A stretch of DNA of 64,000 nucleotides from Polytrichum commune. Taxonomy: Eukaryota; Streptophyta; Polytrichopsida; Polytrichales; Polytrichaceae. Shown one piece after another: positions 34,787 to 47,080 of the stretch; position 1 is the stretch's first letter, and each line of letters opens with the position of its first letter. The position numbers and the translations under genes were made by a program. Under the pieces are notes generated by a model. It saw nothing but the letters and a program-made list of their open reading frames with translations. It was not told the origin of the DNA and searched no databases. The stretch spans positions 45,594,758 through 45,658,757 of the forward strand of contig OX485805.1 of the NCBI GenBank assembly GCA_950295325.1, given 5' to 3'.

Positions 34787-37700
34787 TGCAAAATAATTCA
34801 TAGAAACCGTAAAAACATGAGACTTTATTTTGAAACCGCCCATGAAAAGAAATTACTGAAATTAGTCTCAGTCTGATCAAAATTTTGGCACCTTATAGAT
34901 TCCCGACGGGTTCATGATTGGGAATAGGTGCCTCTACTCTAGTTGTGTGTTTCCTATCCTACAAGAAGTGTGTGCGGAGAGAATAGTGTCTATTTTAAGA
35001 CCCGCTTACCTTAGTTGCCCCCTCCCCAACGATTGCAAAACAATTAGGGCCATTCACACTAGAGCTTGAAGGCCCTTGGCATGTGATATACACATTATGT
35101 AATTGGTCGAGAAGTAGGAGACATGCCCAAGTTCACTTTACATAGACCATGAGGACCAAAGGACCAAAGCAATTCAAATGGATGAAAAAATCTACATGAC
35201 ATCCTACATGTCACCAAGTGGATAATGCATCATGGTCTACCAGATGTTGCATTAGACCCATCAAAAAGAGGTGGGTCTAACACAAAACCAAGGATTATGA
35301 CAAACAATCAAACCTGCCATTGACTCCTAGAAATATTATATCCCCATGGCAGGCTCCTAAATTTACATATTGTTTTGGATTGTCCATAAAACATGTTGCA
35401 ATCCCTTAACATGGTCCACTTTCACTCTATACTAAGCTTGAGGGCCCATCGATGGCAAAATTGGCTTGTGGATGATTTTTCATGGTCATGGCTCTTGGTA
35501 CATTGTAAAGTGGCCCATAATGGGTGGCAATGATGAACGTGTATGATAGTAGTGTTAGGAAACAGGTCGTGTGATCCAATACACGTGTGGCTGAAGTGAT
35601 GATGAGTTCGTTATGGCCCCCAAGTTCAAGGGCTAAAAGAATAACAACATTGGCCCAAAATGACACAAGCCACGTGTTGACCATTATGAAAGGGGGCATG
35701 CAAAACATGTGCACATGCCCTTTGCTTCTTCATACCCTTTATTATTAGTGGTTTCTTGCTGCCATTTTCATAACACTAGGTTACATGTGCTACCTATAAG
35801 TTAGTATTCAATACCAATCGAATCGTGGCTTCGTTCAACTATCCAAGTTGGCACTAGGCTAGGGCTAGATGCCCACCTCGACAAGTTGGGGTGGATTATA
35901 GAAAACTTATATATTTTTGGAATTTTGACCTTGAGATCATTTATCATAAATCGTGCATTAGTCTAGGGGGACCCACTGCAGATGAATAAGCCACAAAACA
36001 TACGGGGGTCGTATTCTTACTGGACTCTTTTATATCTTGGTAATAGTGGTAGGGGCCCAACTCAACAAGGTGGGCGCCTAAGCCTTGACCTTGTCACTAA
36101 ACTTGGAAAGTGGAAGTTGATACCTTATACAAGCAGTGTTAGCTGACTTGATTACATGTTTTGTGTAAGCCATATAATTCATCATGTACATAGTTACGTC
36201 GTAAAGTATTTGTGTGGTGGATCATAGATAGTTTTTCATTTGAGCCCCTTCATCCATCCATCCCGTCACCTAAATAGAGGGAAGGAAAAACGGAGCCTTC
36301 TTAGTAGTTGCCCGAACTTGAAAATTTTCAACTTTACGACCATTGGATTTTCTCAAATTTTGTTACGACGAAGATCAAATTTCCTTACTGAGTCTTTGTA
36401 ATGCAGTTGAATTCCACGTACAAATGATTGATCATAAACTACGTTGATGATGATGAGTTGAATTGCCATCCACATTAAGGGTGGTATAAAAGCTCCAAGT
36501 TCACCGAAATGCACCCTTCGGCAATAAAAGAAAAAGGGTTTGAAATTGGCAACTAATAACGAATGACTTGAATGGAGTTGGGATTCGACCGATCGCTCAA
36601 AAGGAACAAGAAAAGCGGAAGCGGTGACTCACAACATGGATGCCATGATGACAAGGCTGCCAAGTTGACTACCGGCCACCGCCACCGTTTTAAATGCCTC
36701 CAACCCCCAAAGCCTGCCACCTAATGCACCTATAAATAAGGTAGTTATCTCCGTTTTCCTCTCCCAAGCTTCCAAGAACCCTAAAGCTACACCCTAACCT
36801 CCGTAATGTCACTCCCTCTCTTATATCCCGAAACCCTAGGGAATGGATGTGCTCAATTTAAATATATGCCTGCATACTGTCATGTTTTCCTCCCGAATAT
36901 CACGAGATTTGACATTAAACTAAGTCACCAAAGAATCCAAAGCACACGCTCGCACACATCACGTTGTCGTCATTGTCATTATTGCAATGTTTGCTTCGTA
37001 ATGTCACATCCCACAACAGGTCTCTATTGTCACACATCCATGTTAACATCGCATATCTTCTTAATGTCATGTGCACTTTGGTTGGCACAAAGTGTGATAT
37101 TAAGGAGGTTAGAGTGTACCAACCATGCCAACTACTAGATTATTACAATTTTGGCAATATTTAGTGTAAGGTGTGCAGTTCGGTGAGGACCAAAGAACAA
37201 ACACCATAAAGTCTAGGTCCTAAATTTTGTTTGATACTATAGGGCACCTCATGTCACGTAATATCCCTTTGGCTTTCTCATAGAACGTTCTTAATTATTA
37301 TTATGATGTTTGGAAGCATGTACAAATTATGGCAGGGCCTTTACGTGTAGCGAGGCCCTCAAGGTGTGGCATTGTTGGAAATAACCCCCCCCCCCAAAAA
37401 AAAAAACCACTTGGGTTCTTTGCCTCGGGGGGTCCTTATTTCCAATAATGCACCATTTCTTAGCCCTCACCCATAATAAGGACACATGTTTAAAATAGAC
37501 TGGACTATGTCTTCATTTTATTAAATGTCTCACAATCGATAATGAGTATATGCTAAATTCACTAGATATAACAACCCCATGCTCTACAATAACAATCAAT
37601 GTTCTCACTCTCCTCTCCCCCAATTCGCTCTTCCTCCTGGTAGGTGTTGTGAGCATTGACACCCCCTCCCCCCTCCATCTTCATGAGGTCAACATTTCAA

Positions 37701-38364
37701 CTAAGGTCCACTCACATCAACAAATCCCAACTTTCGAGCCTCAAAAACCCATAAAACATGATGTCTATCCATTAAAAATACGTCAAATCATAATTATTTT
37801 ATGCAAAAAAATTAAAAACTCGCAAGAAAGGCTTTCCTTCGACCCCAGTCCCAGGCCTCACGTCCCAAAAGTGTTGCCATGTAGGCATCCATGTCATACT
37901 TAAAGACATTTGGACTTGGGACCTCATGTGAACCGGCACGGGGTCCCTTTTACCTTGGTAAAAAAAATTCATGAGTGCCCGGATTTAGGCACTCGCCAGC
38001 CACAAAAGACACTGGCCTTCAATTCCACCAAACCGTTTCTGACTCGGGCCGTCATTCTTTTATAGCCAGCCCTAAGTTACTGAAGTCTTCGGTCAAAAAA
38101 TAAAAGAAACCGAAATAAATAAGGAATCGGCCCATTTCCCATATCGTGCATGTAAGATAAGAGATCGTTGTGTAACTTACATACATACACATCCGAGCCA
38201 ATGATGTCCCAAATCCCCACAAGCCAACTTTGCATGGTACGAACATGCCTAAGGTCGATGCGAACCCATTCTATCTATTTATGACCCGCCACGTAGGATT
38301 GGGTCTCACCGACCAAAGGGAGGGTGACACGTGGCACAATGAGAGTGGGCACTCGTGTGAATTA
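34787..38364. other. gene-poor region
   Basis: No recognisable gene. It holds a C(n)A(n) run at about 37.39 kb and, at about 37.68-37.94 kb, a stretch related to the GGGCCGG element at 56827-57391 (shared CCCAACTTT(C/T)GAG and CATGTCATACTT blocks, ending GTGAACCGGC). Confidence 0.45.
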
Positions 38365-39306
38365 CGGTCCTACTTTGTTAATATGACCGCCACCTCAATA
38401 CGATGACACAAATTTTGTAGCCAAGCTTTCTAGTTTAATCTACCTCTATAATATGACTATGGCATTGTTAATACGACACTCCTCGACTTCCAGAATGTCA
38501 TGTTATAAAGGTAATGAATGCATATACGGTAAGTCTTACACATACATAAGTGTCAAATGATGTCAAAACATGAGAACTAAGGGAACAAGGTTTTTTTTAT
38601 CTCAAACCCTAATCAAGAGACTCATTAGCTTTTGCCTCTTTCGCATAAGTTTTTCACACACACCCTAAAACCAAGGTGCACAATATCTTTTCAAGCATTG
38701 TGAACTCGATATATATCGAGTTGCTTTTATTTGCATATTTGTTGGAAAACTCTTGAATTTTCACTTCTTTTGGTGGTAGTTTTGTTAATTCCAGGTTGTA
38801 TTGGCAGAGTTGCGAGTATTTGAAGGCATATTGTGTATCTGCAGTTGACTTCTAGATAATGATCTACTTTTGCAAATTATGAGGTCAATTCCGGTCCAAT
38901 CTTCCTCATCCACACATTGTTACATCTACACCACGCTCATTTATTAACCACGTTGTCTATGGACAATACAGTAGAGTTTACTCTTGCATATGTAATGAAA
39001 CTGCAAGTCGTAGCAGAGAAGCTCGATAAGATATGTGTTCTTGATTTGAAGTGGCAACATTAGCAGACTATTGAATCCTTCTTCATGTCCACGTAGATTT
39101 CATGAAAGAAAACTATGTATTTGTACATACATTTGAAAGTACATCCAGTTTGTATGTATGACAAAATCTCTAATGTGTGTTTCCATGGGATACCTCGTTA
39201 TCACAAAGAAGTCCCAATTTGTCATGTTTATTGAGAAAGTGACACCTTCATAATACGACGGTGCTTTCTTGTTTCCCAAACAAGTCATATTAAAGAGGTA
39301 GGACCA
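38365..39306. mobile_element. second pogo-like element
   Basis: The ends GGTCCTACTTTGTTAATATGAC and its counterpart GTCATATTAAAGAGGTAGGACC are inverted repeats, with TA just outside (38363-38364 and 39307-39308) if one terminal base is included on each side. A further CTACCTCTATAATATGAC at 38440 repeats the terminal motif subterminally. The element contains a transposase C-terminus on the plus strand and a perfect 20-bp palindrome (AACTCGATATATATCGAGTT) at 38703-38722. Confidence 0.68.
38959..39096 (+). pseudogene. decayed pogo-type transposase C-terminus
   Basis: The frame reads VMKLQVVAEKLDKICVLDLK, then one in-frame stop, then QTIESFFMST and a terminal stop. The QTIESFF ending parallels the QRTIDSYF ending of the remnant at 33700-34026, and both lie inside pogo-type terminal repeats. 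The rest of the transposase is missing. Confidence 0.5.
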
Positions 39307-39308
39307 TA

Positions 39309-42300
39309 TGCGCAAATATAGGGTCGTAAGTTATAAGACGAGAACAAATCACGAGGCCATGAGGAGAGGACGACCATTTAGACCTCGTGTGGGCACACAA
39401 GCATTAATACGGTATGATCTTAGCACTTGAATCTCCATCTTTCTTTTTGAATGCATTTCTTTGACGGGCCCCTATAAAGGCTTGGGCTCCATTCGTGTGC
39501 CATTTACTTATTGGCAAGCCGTAATGTAGTAAAGGACCGAATCGGGCCTATCATGTTGAGAGTCATTGCTAATAATTCCTATGTCACTCATATCATTAGT
39601 GGGTAGGTTGTCATTGGGAAAAGAAAAGGGCGGGGGGCGGGGTATATATCCATACATACGGTGAAATATACATCCATACCAAAAAAAAAAAAAAAGTTAT
39701 ATCATATTCTTTTGTGTGCATAGTAACTACTTATGTTATTTGAGTAGAAAATTACAAATCTCCATAAAATGTTATAGTGATGCATAACTCCAAATGGCAA
39801 CCCACACTAATTAGACGAAACCATGTAGGTGTGTCATTTTCTAACGTGATGGAAAAAAGTTGTGAACACATGTCGTCGTCACATTCGGTGTGATGGAAAA
39901 AGTAAGGCAAAAGGGCACAAATTTGGGTTCCTTGAAAAGGGCATTGATTAGACTCAAGTTTTCATCTCCCAATTATCGGAAATAGGTCAACCTATGTTGT
40001 GAATGTGGGTTGGGAGAGAATGTTGCCTTTGGACATTTATGGTAGTATCAAAACTTGCGCAGTAGATTGTGATGTTTTTATTATTATTAAACTTTGTGAT
40101 ATCTATTTCCATACCTTAGAAAAATTACTCTATTGTCACATTTGTACTACACTTATGCAAAATTGCTTACAAACAATGGAAATGGACATGTCTACCCTTA
40201 GCGTCACTTACTATTAGGACTTACACAATGCTACAACTTTTGCTAAGAATATATCATTCTATCAAGTAAAGGCATTTTTATTTATGTTGTATATTGTCTA
40301 TACAACCTTTTTAGTATTTGTTGCTAACAAATGGCAAATTTATATGGGCATTGCTTTATTATTTATTTCTTTTTATTTATTAGCAAGTTCCAATCCTTTT
40401 GTTTGAATTTCATTTGTTTGCACCAAATCACTTGCAAAATTAAATCATGTTTTACAAGATCCTATATTAGCTATACACCCTCCTTGCATTTATGCAAGAT
40501 ATGTTGACAATGCTATTGGCTTTTGTTATGTTTATTTAAAATAATGAATGGTATCTTTGCACCCTATTTGCCAATGCAAAAGGAAAGCAAGACCAAAGAT
40601 AATAGAATGCTTGACGCTTTGCTAATTGAAGCCCACATAACAAGCATGTTGATTACTTGGGAGATTGTTTATCAACATATTTTACTCAATTTATCTATAC
40701 TAATTATGATTTTTATTCAATTTTTGTCATACATCGTACTTTCTCCCTTAATGATAGGCCTTTTTAAAGACTTCTTGTGTCATTTTCGTTTAGGTCTAAT
40801 CCATATTCATTTATTTTTTTCTTTATTCCTAAATGTTTTCCTCGTAACGATTTTGAAGATGGTACACTCGAATTGTATTGTTCAAGTGCGTATTGTTTGC
40901 AAAAAATATTACTTTCTTAATTGCTAGGTCATTGGGTTCTTCAACTAAGTGGTGTTTTTTGTACTTTTCCAGTGGTATACCTTCTATACCAATTCGAGGA
41001 CCAAGTAAATGAATGAAGAAAGGGAGTGTTGTTGTAAAACAAAAGACTGTAAACATAAGATGATCTTGAAGTGATCGTACTCTCAAAATGTGAGTTTTTT
41101 TGAGACGTGAGCACACCTTAAGTACAAATAATAAACATTCATTGAATATTAGGATCAAGCATTCGAAGGTGACAATCAATTCCATTCACAAACTTTGGGA
41201 AGTTTTTTTTCTTCTAATAAACACCTACCGGTATTCAAAATTGACATTTGCCTATATAAAATGCACAATCTAACCATTGCCCCCAAATTGGGACATCTAG
41301 GCCAATAAATATCATGCTTGCGTTCCTTTTTTCTTTTCTTCTTTCTTTTTTGGGAACAGAGGAGGCTTGTGGCAACCTTGGTAGTCTTTTCCGTCAAATA
41401 GATAGAAGATATATGGCTGGGAATCACACCGCCAACCACTCTATTCAGTTTTGGGTGCCTCCCCACTCCAATACTTTTGGGTCATCTCAAACCAAAAAAG
41501 AAACGTCAATGCGTAAATTTACATTGACATGCAATGTCCATTTACCCCCCCTCTTTTATATCCACCAAACACACATGCACGGATGTGGTTTAGTGCTTGT
41601 TTTCACAGGTGGACCATGGGTTAGTGTAAGTTGTGTAAGCGAGTTTGTGTAGCACGCTTTGTTATTCATAGTGAAGGGGGACCGGGCCTTATTTCTTCTC
41701 TACTTTTCTTTTGTTGAGGATGATGTGGGTGAGGTGTCTTATGATAGCACGGAAGAACTTTTCCATCAATGTTTTTATAAATTTTTATGTCGAGAATCTG
41801 GAGATCTTGGAGGATTTTATTTCCAATAAATGTACAGTCCCTCACATACATGTCACTATGACAATTGTTGGTAAGACTCCCTAACCTTGTTGGACCTAGT
41901 AATGGTTGATATGTGATGTATTTGTCTAATTTTTGAATGGTGAATTCTATGAGAAATATGCCATTGCAATACGTGAATTTGATGTATTTGCATTTTGAGA
42001 TTTGGGTGTGGGGGAAATCTTGGACCGGGCTTATGTACTTTTAACCAAGAAGTTAAAGGATGAAGGGCTTGGAAACTCTAATGGCCACCTCGGTTGACAT
42101 GGTCTTTTCATGGGTAAAAGTGCCACTCAAGCTTTAGGAGGGAGTTGGCCTACACCAATTTGAATTCAACTGTGGGCTAAGTTCTGTACTACACAAAAGG
42201 ACACATCCCAATTTTGCTTTGCTCTTAGCCCCCCTCCGCAATAAGGGGAAAATGGTCAAAATTTCAATCTCCTTGCTATATACATCAAAAATTCCGAGGA

Positions 42301-42317
42301 TGTGTTTTTATTTCTTA
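39309..42317. other. gene-poor AT-rich region
   Basis: Contains a fragment of the CACTTACTATT family at about 40.20 kb and the CCAACCACTCTATTCAGTTT block near 41.43 kb shared with 16.39 kb. An open frame at 40523-40927 is rich in Leu, Ile and Phe but shows no recognisable family. No host exon was found. Confidence 0.4.
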
Positions 42318-43024
42318 GGGCCGGTTCATACTATGGCCAAACTTCGAGAGGAGAAGCGTTTGGACCAATGAAAATGCATAAATGTCCAAAGTCCGTCCTC
42401 TCGGCCTTCACACTAGAGGCCGAAGTCCAAAGGATGTCGCCTCCAAAAGAGCCTAGGTGGCAACACTTTTAGGAAGTTATGGCGCCAAGAGTTCGGCCTC
42501 TCGAGCAAAATGCTCGACCCAAACTTCCGTCGAGAGCCTGAATTTTTTTTTTCATTAAAATATTTAAAATATGACAGAAGGCTTCAAGTGGATTATTTTA
42601 ATATACTTTTTCAGCCCAAAGGCTTCTCCTCTTGACATAGTTTGGTCCAAAAAATTGACGCTTCTCCTCTCGACTTGGGCATACCGTAACACCATAGCAG
42701 GTTCATCACCTGGCGAACGAATATTTATTTATTTTGAAAAAATAAGGTTCGTTTGCTAAAAATAGATTTTTTTGATATTCGTTCTTCTATTTTGAGGAAA
42801 AAAAATTCGTCCTGGAACAGAGTAGATGTACCGGGATGACAACTTAAATTGATTTTTTCAACAGAGTCTGCTTCACCCAACTTTCTGGATTTTCGTTCTT
42901 TTCATAATAGAATTTTCCATAATTTCATTCTTCATGGCATGGAATTTATGATTTTTTTCATTTTTTTTTTGGGAATTATTTAAGAACGAACCTGCTATGG
43001 TGTTACGGTAGTGTGAACCGGCCC
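42318..43024. mobile_element. Harbinger/Tourist-like element with TTA target duplication, host of a nested insertion
   Basis: The left end is GGGCCGGTTCATACTA and the right end is TAGTGTGAACCGGCCC. TTA lies on both sides (42315-42317 and 43025-43027). A 3-bp TTA/TAA duplication with GGGCC ends is typical of PIF/Harbinger miniature elements. The left inverted repeat is split by another element at 42334-42681. Past it, CCGTAACACCATAGCAGGTT at 42684 resumes the match to the right end. Confidence 0.85.
42334..42681. mobile_element. nested miniature element with TA target duplication
   Basis: This 348-bp insertion splits the left inverted repeat of the surrounding element. The ends are TGGCCAAACTTCGAGAGG and (reverse complement of the right end) TGCCCAAGTCGAGAGG, both continuing into AGAAGCG. 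TA at 42332-42333 is duplicated at 42682-42683. No coding capacity. The TA target suggests a Tc1/mariner-type source. Confidence 0.82.
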
Positions 43025-43027
43025 TTA

Positions 43028-46000
43028 ACATACAACACGTAAGAGTGTGTTGTTTGATTGTGAGAAACATGCACACTTGATAATCGCTTTGCTTTTATAT
43101 GTTATTGGCTTGAGGGAATCGTTGCATACAACCACACCTCTCGTCCACTCGCATCAAAAGCTTGCCTCCCCCCTCCTCTCATAGGTTTGTGGTTACTTCA
43201 AATGTGCCTAACTAGATTCTTTCGGGGTCTTTGGAGTTGATTTCGAGATCCTATTTCTTAATAAAACCATGACATGTGACTTGCATGTTATTTAAGGACT
43301 TTTTAATCACAAGAACGAGGGGTATATGTTCACAAGAAAGACACGTGTTTAAAGAAACTATACTACATGTTCATATTTTGTTGACCAATATAAACTCAAT
43401 AGCCAAACATGATTGGCATAAAGGGGGGAGGGGTGGAGGGAGAAAGCGAGGAGACCTATGTGACATTTCTTATGAACTCATTATAAGGAGTCTTTTTTAA
43501 TATGAGATTAAGTCCAAAACTTCATGGGATTGACCTTGGCTCCTTCAGTACATTTTCGGATGCACGTAAATCTTAATCTTGGGAGATGTGAATCGTACAG
43601 GGTATTAAACAACGAGTAGTAACCAAATAAGGCCCACTTACCTTATACATTATGAACTAAGGTGGATGGGACTTAAGTGGCTCATTTTCTTAACTGGACC
43701 CTGGAATTTGATGAATATGTGGTCCGGTGAGTATCAAAGAGCAAACATCATGAAGGTGTGTCTTTAAAAGAGATTGGATTATGCCTTCAAATATTAATAA
43801 CTGCTTCGACACTCAATAATGAACACAAATGGGAGGACCTATGTATCCAATTAAGAAAACCAACAAACATGCACGTCCGATAACCATTACCAAGTGGATG
43901 TATGGTAAAGGGAACTGTATGTAGACATGTCGACCGACACCGTATGTATACGGACACGGACACACTATACGGAATGGATTAAAATACAATACGAATACAG
44001 TCGGGGGGGGGGGGAGAAGGTATGTAGCTGCTCTGCCTCCCGGCCTCTGTTTTTCTCTGTTTCTCCATCCCCTGTTTCTGCGATCTCGCGGCAGTGACCG
44101 CAATCACGAGAATGCGCATCATTTCCTGGCTCCGATTCTTACACTCCTCGCATCTCTGTGCGCTCCTCACAATCTTTGCCACACCTTCCTTCCTCTCTGT
44201 CTGAAAACCTCGCCTACATTGCGTCCAGCAGAGCCCTGGGCGTTTCACCACGTTTGTAAGAGTTTGTAATGAGGCGTCATCATCAGGGTTGGCGCTGCAG
44301 TGATTTGTATTGAGGGATCAGTTCAATGGCCTCGTAGTTTTGATCCTCGCTTCGGTCCTGGCCTCTCTCGGTTGGACACGCTTCGTACGGAGCGAAGTCA
44401 CGGCGGAGTGATTTCTTAGTGGAGTGGGAGTGGCGGGCTTGTTCTCTGGTTGTTGCCTGGAGTTTCTCTTTTCCCGTCTTTTTTTGCTTCTCAGGTACGT
44501 GGAGAGGCAGTGTGCGATCTGTGTTGCGTTGCTGTGGTTTCAGCCTCTGGAAGCCTCAATTTTCTCTCCGGAGGTGATTTGTTGGAGTTTTGTGGAGTTT
44601 GGGATGTTTTCTTCGGTGTTGTGTTGCGAGTGGCAATTGCTGGTGGTAAGAAATATGTAGTGAGAATGCGTTGTGAATAATGCTTATCCTCCTTTTACTG
44701 GTTACCTCGTTTCTTGTTAGGCAGAGGCGTTACGCCTGTACCTGCCGCAAGATCTACGACTTAGGAGGATTTGATTTTCAGTGAAGGTCCGTGTCAGTCG
44801 CTCGCGTCATCTGCATGCGATTGTATTACTCTTGCCTCCTTGCCTCAATTTGCTGTCTGGAGGTGGTTTGGTGGAGCTTGGTGTGAGATTGGATGTTTTC
44901 TTTGGTGTTATCCGAAGCGGTTTGTGCTACGAGCTGCAATTCTGGTGATAAGAGATGTAGTGAGAATGCGGTGTGATTGATGCTTTTCTCATCCTTCCTT
45001 TTACTGTTCACCTCGATTCTTGTTAGGCTAAGACGTTTGGGTAGCCTGTACCTACCGCAAGATCTACGACTTAGGATTTGATTTTCGTTGAAGGTCTGTG
45101 TCATTAAGGAGCATGATCTGAATGCGATTGTTTTGCTTTTATCTCCTTGACTCGGTGTGTGTGTGTGTATAAGATTCTGGTGTTGTCGAGAGTGACCAGT
45201 GAAGTGCGACGTGCAACAATATTGTCTTCATTTGTTTGTAGTAGTGCCGAGTCTCACTTGCAGGTTTCAGTGAAAAAGTGATGATGTATATCACTTTATG
45301 GAGTGTGAGTTTGAGTTTGAGTAGAGCATGTTTTGAAACATTGAATCTGGATGACGATTGGTTTGAGATGTAGTGTGACCTGCGCGCTGTCATCGTCTTT
45401 TGCATGGTGGTGATTGCGCTGGATCTTTCCTCTGGGAAACGGAATCTCGACATTGTCCTGAACTTTTATCCCTGGCGCCCTAGTCCACCTTCGTATCCAA
45501 AATTGGTAATAACCTCACAGATGTAACTATTTCTACATGTGAAGCACAACGCAGTCCCTTCTTAAGTGTAACTGTAGTGTGACACATGTTTTAGCCACAT
45601 TCATATGGTATTCTCTCGTCTGCTTCAGTTAGCAAGTCAATTATGTACCGCAATCGGGTTTTAAATGGACGGTTTTAGCTCTGCACCCACTTCTTGTAGT
45701 CTACGAAACACGCAATTAGCGCAAGATGATTAGCAAATCCAAATCGTGCCCGTAGCTATCGTCGTCATAACTGTCCGAGTTCATACGAATATCTTATTCA
45801 TTATCAAAATGAAGATTCTCTTTTCATCAAACGATCATATAGCTCTTTGTGCACTTTTGAACCTAGAATGGATGAAAAATAGATTCACAATAGTCCGTAA
45901 TTCTTTTAAACACATGCCTTGTTGGTGTCCGTTCTTAAATGCGCACCTAACCACAAATCACTCAAACATAGGTGTCCACATTTGAGGAATGTTGAATTAA

Positions 46001-47080
46001 CACCGGTCTACTTCAATGTAGTTTGTGTGCTGCAGTTGGCAAGTCACTAATGTAGTCCTGCTTCCCCCTTTCATGTCTCTCATTAGCTGCATTCTCTTCA
46101 GCTGCATCTCAATCCTCTCGTGGTCACACAAAGCGTCTCTTCTCGAAACTGCACCATAAGCACTTTCGATTCTCTCTTATGTGTCTATTATTTCTCTAAG
46201 TTGGCTTTGCTTTTGAAGAGCTTCTGCTTCAGCAACTGAGTGTCCTCAGCTGCCTGAGAGATACATTTTCATGAAGCATGTTCCATGATAAGGTGCGTGC
46301 TTAGGTAGTTGCCCTGACATTTCTCGTTTGATCTTGAATGTCTTCGGTCATTCGTGACGTAAATCCAGTACATCCTTAGAGAGGAGTACGGGTGATCACC
46401 ATGTGAAACTCCTACACAAACACTAAATGGTACATCAACTGTCGACTTTGAATTCTGTACGTGTCACTATACGTTTGCCATGAACTAAGGTGCTCCCAAC
46501 TTTCGACCAAACATCCGCACATGTCTTATTATGCCAGTTACTCCTCCTGCTTTTATCCTCACACTTGTCTACATTGGATCTTGTTATCTTTCATAGAATT
46601 GGCTTTTGGCACGCTTTGCTGCACTCGGGGAATTCGTGTTTAATACATTCAGGAAATTTCACGTCATTCTGATTAGCCTTAAGAACTGCTTCAAAATGAC
46701 GTTCTTGTTTCTACAAGTGACTGTAAGCAATGCTTGCAGGAAACATTCGCAAGTAGGCTTTATGTGTTCGGGAACGGATTGGTAGTGTAGAGGGATACTG
46801 AAGTGGGTAATGAGTATGTGATGTGGGTGGAATGAGAGACGATTTGCTTATTTGATTTGCAAATTGAATGCAACTGTTGTGCACATTGCACACATGGGTA
46901 ACTGTATTCAAGACATCATAAATATGAGAAACTTGTAGGAACAATGTTTTCTACTACATATGCAGTCTGCAAGTGCTTCACAAAGAGGAAAGGAAAACGT
47001 ATTCTGATGCTGTTCTCTTGTCGCATGACAATTACAGGCTTGAAGAGCCACTATTTTTTAAACATCCCGAAGAAAAAGAT
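43028..47080. other. region upstream of the cyclophilin gene
   Basis: 43.99-45.45 kb is richer in GC and in pyrimidine tracts than its surroundings and could be a promoter or 5' untranslated region. It contains a tandem duplication (44506-45120). A dispersed-repeat copy lies at 45.72-45.99 kb. The cyclophilin frame stays open upstream from 47080 to about 46928 but contains no ATG, so an upstream exon remains possible. Confidence 0.45.
44506..45120 (+). repeat. tandem duplication upstream of the cyclophilin gene
   Basis: Two copies of about 305 bp share GGATGTTTTCTT(C/T)GGTGTT, GTAGTGAGAATGCG, TCCTTTTACTG and CCGCAAGATCTACGACTTAG. The blocks are in the same order and about 90 percent alike in the best segments. 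Confidence 0.8.

Noticed and set aside
40523..40927. 134-codon hydrophobic plus-strand frame
   Set aside because: Its Leu/Ile/Phe richness follows from the T-rich sequence, and no membrane-protein family is recognisable.
43979..44251. minus-strand frame of 90 codons in GC-richer DNA
   Set aside because: No recognisable domain and an Arg/Gln-skewed composition; more likely promoter or untranslated sequence.
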